DNA of 64,000 nucleotides from Owenia fusiformis. Taxonomy: Eukaryota > Annelida > Polychaeta > Sabellida > Oweniidae. The stretch is taken from assembly GCA_903813345.2 (NCBI GenBank), contig CAIIXF020000001.1, forward strand, positions 23,763,915-23,827,914, written 5' to 3'. Below are positions 46,359-58,232 of the stretch, piece by piece. The notes beneath the pieces are model-generated. The model was not told the DNA's origin. It was given only the letters and a program-made list of their open reading frames with translations, and searched no databases. Every line of letters starts with the position of its first letter. The first letter of the stretch is position 1. The position numbers were made by a program, and so were the translations under genes.

Positions 46359-49300
46359 CTAGAATTGAAAACAAATGTTTCAATTATTCCATCTGCCACA
46401 ATTGAGAGTGTAATGTTAATTTAGCATTTTCTTAAATCTGAATCTGAATCTGAATCTGGGTCATATACAAAACATCAGCCATAAAGCATATAAACTCACA
46501 CATTGTTTCATGAACTTTCAAATACTGTATTCTATAGACTTTCATACGATTTCCCTGCACCTCATGATTCTAGATGCATTTATTTATAAGTCTTCTAAAT
46601 CTAAACTATAGCATTGGTTAACCAGACTACCACCAGCAAGATGTCCATTCATTTTAATTTATTTTACTACCAAAGTTTAAAGAGTTCAAGAAAATAAGGA
46701 AATTACAACATGCCCAACAGCCTAAGCCTTGCAGGGAAGCAAATTATATCAAATAGTATGGATTATTGTTTAAATTCAGTTGCATTATCAGATTAATATG
46801 GTCATTAAAGTTGCAATATGAAGGTGTTGGACTTATTCCAATTATTGTTCTGAGAATTGCTTATTACATTTCAATCAAATATCACTATCATAAAAAATGC
46901 ACTTAATCCAAGATGTAAAGTTGTAATTATTCTACAATGAAGCATGGATGTATCTGTATCTTTATACACGCATACGTATTGTAAGCCTAACTATTATATC
47001 CTATGTCTTTACATTCCTTGGAACTATTTTCAAGGCTTACTAAAAGAGCCCTTGTCAAACTGGGGTTATTGAGGGTCAAGGTCAAAGTCACATCTGACAA
47101 ATCAAAGGTCAATACAGTAAACAGTGTAGATCCAAACACATCTCTAGTCTGAACACCTCTCATTGTGAAAACTTTTTCTTGATGCCAATTTTGTTTTACT
47201 AGTATAGTATCCCTTTGACACTCATTGCAATGGGATGTCAAGGTCACCTGCAAAGCTGATCTCTTACGAGTGTTGGGTTTACGGTCTGAGGTCATTCAAA
47301 CAGTTACACTAAATAAACATGTGCCAGGGTTTCTGCCATTGTTTATGTCCCATTCAAATGAGTAATCTACGAGTTGAATTTAATTAGTGCTTACATGATC
47401 CAAATACTAATGTAATCTTACTGCCATATAATATGGGATGGTGATTAAACTATGGCTCATTGGCTCTCAATTTAAGACGTGAAGTAGTGCAGATAATTAA
47501 CAAGTCTTAGCATTATTGGTCACAAGACACTGTCTTTTCCCACTTTTTTATCCCAAAATTTAGAATTGCCAAGTAATTTTCCCAGCAAGACCAAGACTTG
47601 ATCTTGGAACTAGTCTGCTCTTGCATATGTAAAAGATTCAAATTGAATAGGTAAGTGTAACAGTAGGGTGCGCTTACAGCTAGCCTGCCTGCCCCCCCCC
47701 CCAATCCAGACAAACGCACATTCATCAACACAATACAACAGTATGAGGGTATTTGCTTTTAATATTGGAGCGAATAAAATAGCTTAGTTCATCCTGAAAA
47801 TTCGGGAATATGTTGTGATTAGTTTGAGATTGGTGATGCAGAATGTGTAAGATTGTGCTCTAATTTACATAAAAAAAATTATTTAATAAATGTGATCTTC
47901 AGTACAACACACAGAAAGATTAATGAAAACCTTTCAACATAATTTAATGTATGTAAAAAAACTTATTAACTCTTCAGCAGTTGTGCAATTAATCGCAATA
48001 CAACTTACAATAGCATAAATAATCTAATAATTGGATTTGCTCAGCCTTAAGGGGGTATCAACACTTACATGTAGGTTAAGGAGCTTCACAAAGCCCATTT
48101 TGTCTAAGAAGCCTCGCAGGAAACCTTGACCTATTAAACTGACCTTGACCCTTCGGGATACTGAATGTCAGGTAGTCCTAAATACAATTCTGATCTTTGT
48201 CATTTCAGATGATTGTGATAAAGATGGCATTGATCTTATGTGACATTTATACTGTAATAATTAAGAGCTTCAGTGAGCCTTAAAGTGAAAACACCCATAA
48301 ATATTGACATCTCAAGTAGCATAAATTTACCTGTAAATGTGGCATTGAGCTTTCATAACCTGAATGGTGTGACATTGAGTCCAAAAATTGCAAAATCGAT
48401 TGGCATTTGACACATTGGGTTACCTTGATTCCATCCCTCAACGTTTCAATTTAAACCTACATTCCCTCTGATGAATCCTGCCTTGTTTGGTGACTTAGTA
48501 ATCATAGATCACAGTGTAACCATATTCATCCCAGATACGACAAAGTCATAAATGCACATACCAAGAGGTGATTCTATAATGGAAGAGCCTGCTTTGTGAG
48601 TTTTAATATTCCACATTTGATATCAATACTTGATCAGATGTAACACTTCAAGGATAAACTCACCAAACGTAAGAACATGAATGAATCTGCTTTGACATTT
48701 TCAATTCCAACGCAACTAACTCTTTCTACTATAATCATTAATTAATTAACACAGCAACTATGTACTCATTAACTAAAGCACCACATTAGTATTAAATCTT
48801 TGCATGGCCTATTTCATATGATCTTAATTTTATCTTTTTATGACTAATTTACTGGTGTAGGTCAGATATGGTTATTAATTCAATTCATATGAATATTGCT
48901 AAAAGGAATTATATTGTCAGTGATCTAAAATGTAATTTGATAAAAGTATAAGCTACATCCTTATTATAAGTGAGTGAGAACTGATGGAGATATCATTTGA
49001 TGAAACTATTTTATTAATTTCATTATGTAATTGCTCCCATCTTTTAAAAAGCCACGGTCTAAAAAGAAACTTTGCCTCAATAAAGAAACTTTGCCCCACT
49101 CTTTGGTCTAAAAAGCACTTAACATGTAAAAGTTGAGGTAGTGTCGAGATTTTTAGGAAATATACAGGATTTGTATATGCTCAAAATCACCCTCAATCTA
49201 CAGAAACTCTAAAGGAACATGTTATTTCATTCTTCAAGCACTGAGTGCTCTCAAGGTTTGCTGTAGAAAGAAATAAGCAATTTGCCTCACAACATGAGAA

Positions 49301-52300
49301 TATCATCCATTGATATCAATGATAAAATTAATATAGGATTGTGGCTTGTATAATTCCCCAATCAGGCAATATGGGAATTATAGAATATTTAAAAGAATGG
49401 ATAATTTCCTCCTCATGGAGTTGCATGTGGGTGAATAAATGAATGATAAATCCTAATTGAATACGAAATTACATAACTTGCAACTCACTGATACCATGAT
49501 GTCATTTTGATGTACATTTATTTCCATCTGATTAATGGATTATAGAATTAAATTCCAGCAAAAGAATAGCCAGACATTACATAATGTTCTCTAGTTAATT
49601 ATGCATAAGCATCAGGTGCATCAACAGATTGCATTGTGATATAAGGAACAGAATATGAGCAATTTATCTAATTTTATAAAGGATCTAGTGCACCCGCCAT
49701 TATGATCTCCATATGAACAAAATGAATCATTTTTAGGTGTAACATAAAGAATACAATGTCACATAATACTGTTGAAAATATTTAAGCGTTTGGACCCACA
49801 TGGGCTGAGGTTGAGGTCATTAAGTTCAGCAAGGGTGTATTGACTTGCCATTGGATGTGGTTCATTGACTTAACATGTGGATATCATCAGATTCCAATGA
49901 AGGCCATTGGTTTCTATTGATTTTCACAAAAATACCTAAAATACACTATGACCTGAATCGATTGCAAATTAAATAATTTCACAATATGACACAAATGGTA
50001 TATCACATCAGATGTGCAAATATAAAGTTTGCAATCGATTCAGGTCATACTTCAAATTAAAGGCTTAGACATTTTTTTCATCATTTTTTTCCCTACAAAA
50101 TGGCTATAGGAAAATGCTTCAAAAGCAACTTTTACACTTATGAAATCCCATACAACTTTGTAAATCCAAAGATTATACTGTTATGTTTCATTAATTAATA
50201 ACATATTTGGATAAGATGTAGGGATGTGTAGGATGCAAATGGATTTTGACAGACACAAAAACACTTCCTGGTTTGGCATCTCAACCCCTGTACACTTTAT
50301 GATTGAATATTGGCCCTAATAAGTGGCCCATTCATCAATACAGTGCTGAATATAGGTCAAAAAGATACTAGTGTACATATAAATGTAATAATAAAAGCAG
50401 TATTTTTATTTTGAAAAATCAGATGAATTATTTTTTTCTCATGGGGAGATCCCAATGGAGGGTGTATAAGGTCCTTTGTTACTTGAATTATGCAAGCAAT
50501 GCCAGACAGTTTGCGTGCATTTTAGAATCATGTACAGAAGATCATGCTAGGCCCTAAAAGCTAGCTCACAAGTGAACAAATATCATCGTTTTGTCTTCAC
50601 AAAGTTTATTTTTAACAATACTGCAACATGTGTAGCACATAAATACATGAAATACACTGAACAAATCGGTTAAAACAATCCGAATTAGATTCATACACAA
50701 AGGTATAGAAAACAATAAGCAAACGACGGGGTAATATAAGTGTTCAGTATAGGTAAGATAATGAATGGAAGCACACGCTGTATTGAAACATATTAAATAA
50801 GTTTTACGAGTTGCTATTAAATCCTAGTGCCTAATTCATTGAAAATTAATCTCCATTCAGTTTAACAAAACTATCGTCACTATTTTCTCCATTGCTAGTT
50901 TGTCCATTGCCCTCCTGGTGGCGCTGAATTTCAGCTGTGCTGTCATTACGCCAAATCTCTGTGAAGTATTTATTGTCAATGTGAATGCAGAATGCTGCAA
51001 GGTTTTCAAACTCACCAACAATGTGAGCTAAGTCCATCTTAGGTTGTGAAGTTGATAAAATAGTGAATAAGTGACCGAAAACTAGGGCATCGATCTCAGA
51101 TGGTCTGTAAGAGCAACATAAAATCTGCTTCATAAAACACTCAAAACCCTCAATTTTACTTATTTTTACAAAAACAATGAAAATTTAGAATTTTATAAAA
51201 GATATCTACACTATGTACAGTACAATATTCAAGTAACATGACGTGTTATTGTATTACTGACAAAACAAAAGCTATGCCATCTATCCTATGACTGATAAAT
51301 AATTTTAACGGTTATCAGATGTTCTGAATCTTAGTCTACGATTATGTCTAGATTTACCATTGAACACAATGGTTGATTTTTCAGCGTCATTTTCATGTGG
51401 ATGTTCGAGATTGTAGAACAATGCACCAACAGTTTGACACAGGTTGTTAAGGTTACGGTGACTTGAAGCTATCTCTATAAAGAGATAGTGAGATAGGGTG
51501 TAGTCAGATAGGGTGTTAAGGTGTGCAAACACTGCAGCATCAAGCTCACTAGGACTGCAAGGAAACAGACAAGGAAACAGACAAGGAAAGCATGCATAGA
51601 AGACTAATACAGATCAACATGTACAGAATTGTAGCCAGGGACAGTTTCAAGACATTGCAGATCAAAATGGCTGATTTTCAAATGTACTTCATGAAACAAT
51701 ATTAGAGCAATTTTAATGTTGTTTGTTATTTTAATGTTGCTAATGTTGTTTTTGAAAAATAGACCCTTGGCCGGGGTTAATGTTGCAAAAATCAAGACTT
51801 TGTACAATGTACTTTACTGGCAATTCAGATGATTCTAATGATTCACTAAAATAATAATCTAAGCTAAATATTCATATTGTTGATCTAGTTCTAATTTATA
51901 CTTTCATTTATCTCAACTGGCTACAATCCAATACTGTAAAATAAGGGGAAGAAAATAAGGTGGAAATGTTGCAAGGTTCTAGCATTAATACATACAAAAA
52001 ATGTACATAAGTAAAACATGTATATATTTGTAGAATGCTCAAGATTGAACACCTGAAAATGACATTTTACATCGAAGATGTTTGAATGTAGATGTCCAAT
52101 TGACATCTATGATATAGGCCCAATTCCCATTTGTGTTTAATATTGACATGTTTTACTGTATATACATGGAGTTGGTTGCAGCATGTTTCCTATTTATACA
52201 ACAGAAAACAAATGTTTGCAAATTGTTTTTGGTAAGATAAGCAAAGCAATGTGCTATACACGAGGTAATCTGTTAAAATCAGCTCAATATCACAACATAC

Positions 52301-55300
52301 AAAGTACACGTACACCCACACACACATTCTCCAGTGCACACGTATAACTTATACTGTGAATTAATTACTCAGTATGAACATTCAATGAAAGAAGACAATT
52401 TTGATGCAATGTTTCATATTCTGAATAATTTGTTGACATGTACAGGTACTAGACATTTCTTAAGACAGTTCTAGACTTATGTGGTATCGTACATTTCAAC
52501 ATGACTAGGGTGACATCTATTACAATCCCTGGTGATTATTGACACAAAAATGTAATCCAGGTACAGAAGGTTGTATGATCATGATTAGTGTTCTTTATAA
52601 TCTAATTTTATATGATTTTCCAAAACTTTCAATTGTGTGCATCCATTGGGAAGCAACAGCGACATAAAGCCTTTATTAAATGTAACACAAAAAAGCTAAC
52701 AATTACACAATGCATCAAAATATGTCAAACCATTTGTGAAAAGTGCTCCACTTAAATTAATAATTAAACCCATCAAAATATTCTTACCGATTGCCGAAGA
52801 AATATTGCTGATTGCCTAGCCTTTCCGAAAGTGCTGAGCAACACGTCCTAACCTCCTCACAGACCTCTTCATATGTCTTCTGTGCCCAGCCAAGAGCCTT
52901 CAGTTTGCGCCCGATCTCCATCTGTCGCTTCCAAGGCAAAATTATATTCAGAGGCCAAGGGTAGGGGGAGCCGTACCTAATTTTAGTCACCTCTGTATAA
53001 GTAGTGGTCTCACACCATGTTAAATAGAGCTGAAAACATATGATTAGGTTTACTGTATTTTTTTCTCTAATTTCAAATGTATCTTTCATACTAGCAGCAA
53101 TGCAAAAGTTATGGGTTTCTAAAGTTTATTTCTGTGCCCATTAACATGATTCTTTTTTGAAACAAAACTTTGATCATATTATATCATGGAGCATCGTACC
53201 TCAGCATTCACCATAACTTTGTCAATTAGAGACATATAAGCTCTCATCTCTGCTCTCTCTGAATCATTGAGGTTGTCACTCAGGTGATGACCCTGGAATA
53301 ACAAACAAAATAGACATTTCAATAAATCCTGACCCCATTATGGCAAAGCTTGACAGAATGAGAGTGCCAATGGGTAAATAGTTGTGGGTTTTTGATTCAC
53401 GTAACACATTTCAATTTAGGAATGAGAAGTAAAAGGAATAATAACATTCATCAGAATTCCTGAATTTCATATTTCTGATGTTTTGGGTCCTTAGGGCTTA
53501 CCTAACCGCTTCTTTTTAACAATGCAATAATTGTATCACATACATAGTAAACACATTAAGACAGAATGATATGAATAAGAAGGGCATTTTTATGAAACAA
53601 GTTTGGAATTTCTATGCTACCAATGTTACAATTTTTTTTATTTTTAATAATCATTTATTTCATATATATACTATACATACAATAATACAATAATAACGTT
53701 TGACTAGGTTACAAGTAACATTATTGTCAAACTGTTACAATTAATGGTGATAACATTTGGAGAACCTCTTAAATGCTATAATTAACAACATATTATGAAC
53801 ATTTCTTCAACCCCTTGCCCCTACTTGTGCAGTAAAATATGTCTGAGGTAAAACCTACTGGGACTTTAAATGTGATTACATTGGTGAAAGGTGTTCACAT
53901 TTAGATGGTCTGACAAAATTGAGAAATTAAGAAAAAGAGTCTATATATTAAGGTGTTCGCTCAAGAGAGGTGTTCATAATTGCAGGTTTTATTGTACCGT
54001 ATCTGGAGATAAAAGGTAACATTACACTTACCTTTGTATTGATAAAGGCTATAATTGGATCAAGCTCTGATATAAGGAAAGGCCCTATTTTCATGAATGG
54101 CACTATACCTGTAACGGAAGAAGTGCTTTATAATACTGAAAACAATTTTCAATCAGTTGAAAACAATTTTTAATCATATTTAATTGGTTCACTGTCATTA
54201 CACACACGTTTTTGATAATAACTTTGACCCATGATTTGAACATTTGCCCTATATTATTTGTTATTTAGCACATGTAAACTATATAAGTGTCCAAATCATG
54301 GGTTAAAGTTAAAACTTGTATGGGATACTATGTTAAACATTCAACATTTTTAATGTAGCTTGTCTTTTTCAAATGATGTTAAGCTCAAGTGCATTAATTT
54401 GAGATTATCTGATAAGTACTGGTACAGAATTAGATCACTGACGAATGAGTCATTCTGCTCAACCAGAATATATTGTAGGAAAACATTAAAACATTTAAAC
54501 ATTTTCTCCAACAACTACATAACTATACAGCAGTGTGACAGTTTGTTTTTGTGAACTCACATTCCATAAGACATTTTTTCGAAATTTAGGCCTAGAAAAT
54601 TTAAGTTAAGTGGAGTTGTACAACGTATGGAGAAATGCCTGCAGAGGGGGATATAATACCTGATGGCGACATGTTTTCTGCATTGTTACGCAGCTCTACA
54701 GTGTACTTCAGTCCACACATATTGAGGAACGTGCGAACACTAACACAAGACGCAGCATCAGGAAGCAAAATCTGTTTATCTACAAAGTTCAATTCAATAA
54801 TGTTAATTGTACATTTGATTATGCATTATAGCCACTATTAACTTATACAGGGGAGCTACCCTATTGACAATTCAAAAATGCAAGCTACCCCTCTGAAAAT
54901 CTTTTATTACCCTGTCTTTAAGATGAAATATTTGCTGGAATTACACCATGCATTTAAGAAGGTGCCTACCTAAGGTTTTAACCCCTTTTGAAAAATAGAA
55001 TCACGATTGTGGTTTTACAAAAGCGCTTTTCCAAAACTCCTAGGACCCAAGTCACTAAAAACGCCTCAAATTGTTAGGCACTTATAATAATGGATGGGAC
55101 CCAAAAATGCAATAGGTCATCAAATTATATCTCAAAAATTGAAAGTAAGTTCACATCACTGGCACAAGTCTCGGTTTTCTCTTCGATGCTAAAAGAATAC
55201 ATTTATTGTTGATGTACACATATGCTGGATATTCTCCACATCTACATCGTTAAAAGTGCACAAAAGGCATTTTAGAAATGACAGGTGTAATTTCAAAATA

Positions 55301-58232
55301 AAATCCCTAAGGCGCTTTAAAAATGTTGGTGTAATCAGGATGGCAATTTTGTAAAGCGCTTTCTACTAAAGTGCTTTTTGCGCTTTTTCTGGTGTGATTC
55401 TAGCAATTAAGACCAAATTAGATAGAATAAGAATTTAGCATGTAATGTCTAATTTTGCAAGACATGTACAAGTACATATTTACAGTTATTTATTTATTAT
55501 TTTTTTTATACATTATCAATTTATTTCATCATAATCATGTTTTACAAGAATGGCTTGCCAATCGCTTATAAAGCATTATAGGCTAAGCTAGAAAATACAT
55601 AAATTTAATTACAAATGTAAATGCATGTAATATGGAAGAATAGCAGCAATTTGGATAAGAAATGGGAAATAGGACAGGCTTGGGTCATGTGTCATAGTCT
55701 CAGTGAGGGGATAGTAGGCATAGTTAATACTTGCTTGGAGGGTCCCATAGAGAATTATGATTATGTTAAGAGTTCTCCAGTAAAAAATTGGCAACAAGAG
55801 CAAAAAGTTCATTATTTTGTGCCAGCGATAAATCGTCACTGCCATGTTTCAGAAAATCTTTAAATTGGCTTTTGTTCCTTATAGCTAAAGGCTTGTAAGT
55901 CTCTACAAGTGCAAGAAAAGTGTTCCTATTTTGTGCTTTATTTGGACAATAAAAGAATAAATGTTTTGGAGTTTCAGGCACACCACAAGCGCAGTTTGGT
56001 GTTTCAATATAAGTAAAATTATGGCCATATAGCTGAGCTTTAGTGAGCAAGTCAACTCTGAATCTATTGAGAATTATTTCTTGATTTCTTTTTAACTTTA
56101 ATTTAGTAGTTGGTAAAAAGGAGGGCTTAGGGATTTTAATTTTTTGTAAGTTATTGAAGCTGGTAATTGTTTTGCTTTCTCGAATATACTTCGGTAGCTT
56201 GTTCCAGTGGGAGATAGCATTGAGGACAGAAGAGTTTCTAAATTTGGTTGAGCTTTTGGCAGGTATTTTGAAATCAGGATTTGATCGGAGTTCTCTGGGA
56301 TTTTGAATCCTCAGAGGTTCAAAGATGTCTTTCACATAGCTTGGAGTGAGATTATTTTTAACTCTAAACATGAATTTATTTATTTGCATTGACCGCCTTG
56401 TTTCTAGATCAGGCCATGTGAGTGTATTCTTTACCTTAATTGAACTACTACCATGTAAACATCCACTGCATATAAGAGCAGCTTGATAGAATAATTTATT
56501 TAATATGTTAAGGACACTTTGAGTAGAGGAATCGTAGAGTATTGCGCCATATTCAAAGTGTGGTCGAATGAAAGACATGAAAATTGTTTCGAGGACATTG
56601 GAATTTAGTTTCTTTTGCAGTGATCTGAGAGGATTCAGGAGTTTGTTTACTTTGTTTCTTATGGCAATTATATGTTGTTTGTTAGACATGTGCTCGTCAA
56701 AGGTATAGCCTAAATGTTTATGCGATGTTTCCCTTTTTATTAAAGCATTATTCATAAAGGAATTGTTCACTTGGCCAAGTTTAATTCTGGAGTTATGAAA
56801 AATTATTTCGACACTTTTTTCAGGTTTAAAGTTGAGATTCCATTATTTACAGTTATTGTATCTACATGTATATTACATGGTCATGGTGTAATTTATAGCT
56901 TGCTGGTTGAATAACACTATTAAATAACATTATAAAATATAAATATGCATGAAGAAAATGTATGATTTCAAATCAAACACAATATATTTTAATGATTTCT
57001 ATTCAAATTACTAACATTGAAAATGACCTTCATTTTCCAAATATTTCATTTCTCAATATTTTGATGATTATGACATGTTTTGGTAGGTATGACATCTTAA
57101 CTTACTTTCATATGGCTGGAAAAGGCAGACATTATCTGGCCATGGCTCACTTGCTAAAAATACAAAAATGAATAATTAATGTTAAAGGAAGTCCAGTAGA
57201 GGGGGTTACCATATTTTCTTTTACTTCAATGTTGTTGAACAAAATCAATGCTTACTGGAAAGTCAAGAAAAAGTCAGGCTATGCTAAATTTAAAAATAAA
57301 CAATAAGTTGTTTGGAAATATTTTCAGCATTAAAAGGAGAACTTATCTTGCACTTCACTAGTGCTGAACCTAATATACTCAGTACTAGACTTTGTTAGGT
57401 GGGCTAAATATCCATTTATACTGGGGTATATATAAGTAAGTAACATGTATGTTAATCTGTGATAATACCTTGGTTATATACACATGTACTTTGATCTCTC
57501 AAAATACCTTGGATATGCTTATTTTTATGCTATAAAGAGAATCTCATCCCTATCTTAACAGAGATAAGTATTGACATGAAATTTGTAATTCTCAAACCTC
57601 ACAACAATACACTTTATCTGGAACCATATATATTGTTCCACGTTAAAATAAGACTTTACAAGTTCATTCTCTGAATTAAAGTATTTTATAAAAGTTATTA
57701 AAGTATAAGTCACAAAAGAAATGTTAAAATATCTTAATACTTTTCTTGTTTTTTATACATTTTATCAAAACATTCTTCTCTACATTCTTTTCTGGGTACA
57801 TTAGTGCACTCCTTGTGTAAAAGTGAGAGATGTAGACATTGTGGGGAAGGAGTGATTCAAATTTGAAAAATAACATGTGACCCTATTGAGGGTTGCAGCG
57901 AAAATTCCAAACACGCACCATGACCTTATGATTTACGAATAGACAGACCCCGACCAGTTGCCACTCTCCATAGTTGGGTTCACACGGTTGGTGGTCAGTG
58001 GTCAAAAACAATGAATATGATCAACATGTATTTAATTTCGAATTATATAAATAATTTAAGGTTACACATGATCATTATTTTACCCATTTCCCTCTTATCC
58101 TGTTTTGAGATTTTCATTTTCTTTTACCCACCAACTCATTTTTGTAGCCGTCAACTCAGTTTTTCATTCTCATCTCATTTACCAATCAAATACTTAAATA
58201 AAATCTAAATGTTTGTTACATTTACCAACCAT
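45917..58232 (-). CDS. MTX2: Metaxin-2 with three alternative terminal exons
   Basis: Mitochondrial outer-membrane import/assembly factor (known family role: works with metaxin-1 in SAM/MIB-type complexes on the cytosolic face). Exons on the minus strand, all with GT-AG borders and consistent phases, are: 58226-58232 (ATG GTT G, tentative), 57106-57153 (SEPWPDN), 54660-54779 ([10 protein letters not shown]...NAENMSPS), 54032-54108 (VPFMKIG...[10 protein letters not shown]), 53200-53292 ([20 protein letters not shown]) and 52788-53029 (LYLTWCE...[10 protein letters not shown]...[13 protein letters not shown]). One of three terminal exons follows: 51305-51554, 50846-51104 or 45917-46358. Totals are 278, 281 or 342 residues, against 263 in human. 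The GST-N-like, linker and GST-C metaxin segments are all present, and the GSPYPWPLN and QRLG..YFF stretches identify MTX2 rather than MTX1/3. The middle terminal exon gives the most canonical tail. The tiny first coding exon is the least certain part. Confidence 0.93.
46436..46458. repeat. (CTGAAT)n simple repeat
   Basis: Four CTGAAT units in an MTX2 intron. Confidence 0.9.
46459..49946. other. MTX2 intron between terminal exons 2 and 3, no gene seen
   Basis: AT-rich. GGTCAAGGTCAAAGTCA-type repeats occur near 47070. A C-run lies at 47690-47701. The antisense and sense small frames are not recognised. Confidence 0.4.
49947..50049. mobile_element. Short hairpin MITE, perfect 22-bp ends
   Basis: TATGACCTGAATCGATTGCA at the left is exactly complemented at the right (to 50049), around a 59-bp loop, with TA at both borders. 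Lies in an MTX2 intron. A foldback RNA from this site is possible. Confidence 0.85.
50605..50610 (-). promoter_or_regulatory. MTX2: Candidate polyadenylation signal for MTX2 terminal exon 2
   Basis: AATAAA on the minus strand, about 235 bp downstream of the stop of the 50846-51104 exon. By eye it is the first canonical hexamer in that 3' flank. Function is inferred. Confidence 0.4.
50846..51104 (-). CDS. MTX2: MTX2 alternative terminal exon 2 (canonical-like)
   Basis: Acceptor TGCTCTTACAG. The first base completes Arg, then [18 protein letters not shown] follows, close to vertebrate MTX2. Then [11 protein letters not shown] matches the family's last helix. It ends in a polar tail (...SFVKLNGD). 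Probably the ancestral terminal exon. Confidence 0.92.
51305..51554 (-). CDS. MTX2: MTX2 alternative terminal exon 1 (proximal)
   Basis: Acceptor GTTTCCTTGCAG. The first base completes Arg, then [20 protein letters not shown] and [20 protein letters not shown] follow. The tail is basic ([15 protein letters not shown]), then its own stop. It keeps the ELDA-VFAHL helix start but has a distinct C-terminus. Confidence 0.87.
51555..52787. other. MTX2 intron before the terminal exons
   Basis: AT-rich, no further exon seen. This intron must be spliced to one of three acceptors. Any splicing-control elements would sit here or between the terminal exons. Confidence 0.4.
52788..53029 (-). CDS. MTX2: MTX2 exon 6 (shared; last before the terminal exons)
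   Basis: Acceptor TGTTTTCAG and donor GTAAGA. It reads LYLTWCE through [10 protein letters not shown] and [18 protein letters not shown], leaving CG of an Arg codon (phase 2). Any of the three terminal exons completes it (CGT, CGA or CGC). Confidence 0.94.
53200..53292 (-). CDS. MTX2: MTX2 exon 5
   Basis: Acceptor TTATTCCAG, donor GTACGA, 31 codons in phase 0: [20 protein letters not shown] then [11 protein letters not shown]. It aligns with the vertebrate GHSLSDGL...AEMKAYM segment. Confidence 0.92.
54032..54108 (-). CDS. MTX2: MTX2 exon 4
   Basis: Acceptor CCGTTACAG, donor GTAAGT. Two bases complete Gly, then [20 protein letters not shown] and FINTK follow. It aligns with the VPFIHVGNQVVSELGPIV region. 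Confidence 0.92.
54215..54317. mobile_element. Short inverted repeat/hairpin in MTX2 intron
   Basis: ATAACTTTGACCCATGATTTG and CCAAATCATGGGTTAAAGTT are imperfect inverted copies about 50 bp apart. Probably a MITE remnant. Confidence 0.65.
54660..54779 (-). CDS. MTX2: MTX2 exon 3
   Basis: Acceptor ACTTTGTAG, donor GTATTA, 120 bp. It reads [20 protein letters not shown] through NAENMSPS, the thioredoxin/GST-N-like core of metaxin-2. Confidence 0.93.
54842..55476. other. MTX2 intron, no feature seen
   Basis: AT-rich, with several AAGCGCTTTT/GCGCTTT phrases between 55019 and 55390. No coding. Confidence 0.4.
55491..56843 (-). mobile_element. 5'-truncated non-LTR retrotransposon with 14-bp target duplication
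   Basis: The minus-strand frame (55766 to about 56838) encodes the C-terminal part of a LINE reverse transcriptase: [31 protein letters not shown], then [16 protein letters not shown], ending with the C-x-C...H...C box ([16 protein letters not shown]). The polymerase YxDD core is absent, so the copy is 5'-truncated. The 14-bp direct repeat TATTTACAGTTATT flanks it at 55477-55490 and 56844-56857, and an A-rich 3' end (AAAAAAAATAATAAATA on minus) adjoins the left copy. It sits in an MTX2 intron in the same orientation as the gene. The frame looks largely intact, so insertion may be fairly recent. Jockey/CR1-like clade inferred. Confidence 0.92.
56858..57105. other. MTX2 intron remnant
   Basis: AT-rich sequence between the retrotransposon and exon 2. 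Nothing seen. Confidence 0.35.
57106..57153 (-). CDS. MTX2: MTX2 exon 2 (SEPWPDN)
   Basis: Acceptor TTGTATTTTTAG, donor GTAAGT, 48 bp. It reads [15 protein letters not shown] and ends one base into the Asn codon completed by exon 3. It aligns with the AEPWPENATLYQ start of vertebrate MTX2. Confidence 0.9.
58226..58232 (-). CDS. MTX2: MTX2 tentative first coding exon (ATG GTT G)
   Basis: ATG GTT G followed by donor GTAAAT gives [10 protein letters not shown] in the right phase, with an in-frame stop upstream and no earlier ATG. It is seven bases only. A different first exon further right would give a longer, more vertebrate-like N-terminus. Confidence 0.45.

Noticed and set aside
53970-54173. 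Plus-strand frame over MTX2 exon 4
   Set aside because: Antisense of the phased metaxin exon at 54032-54108.
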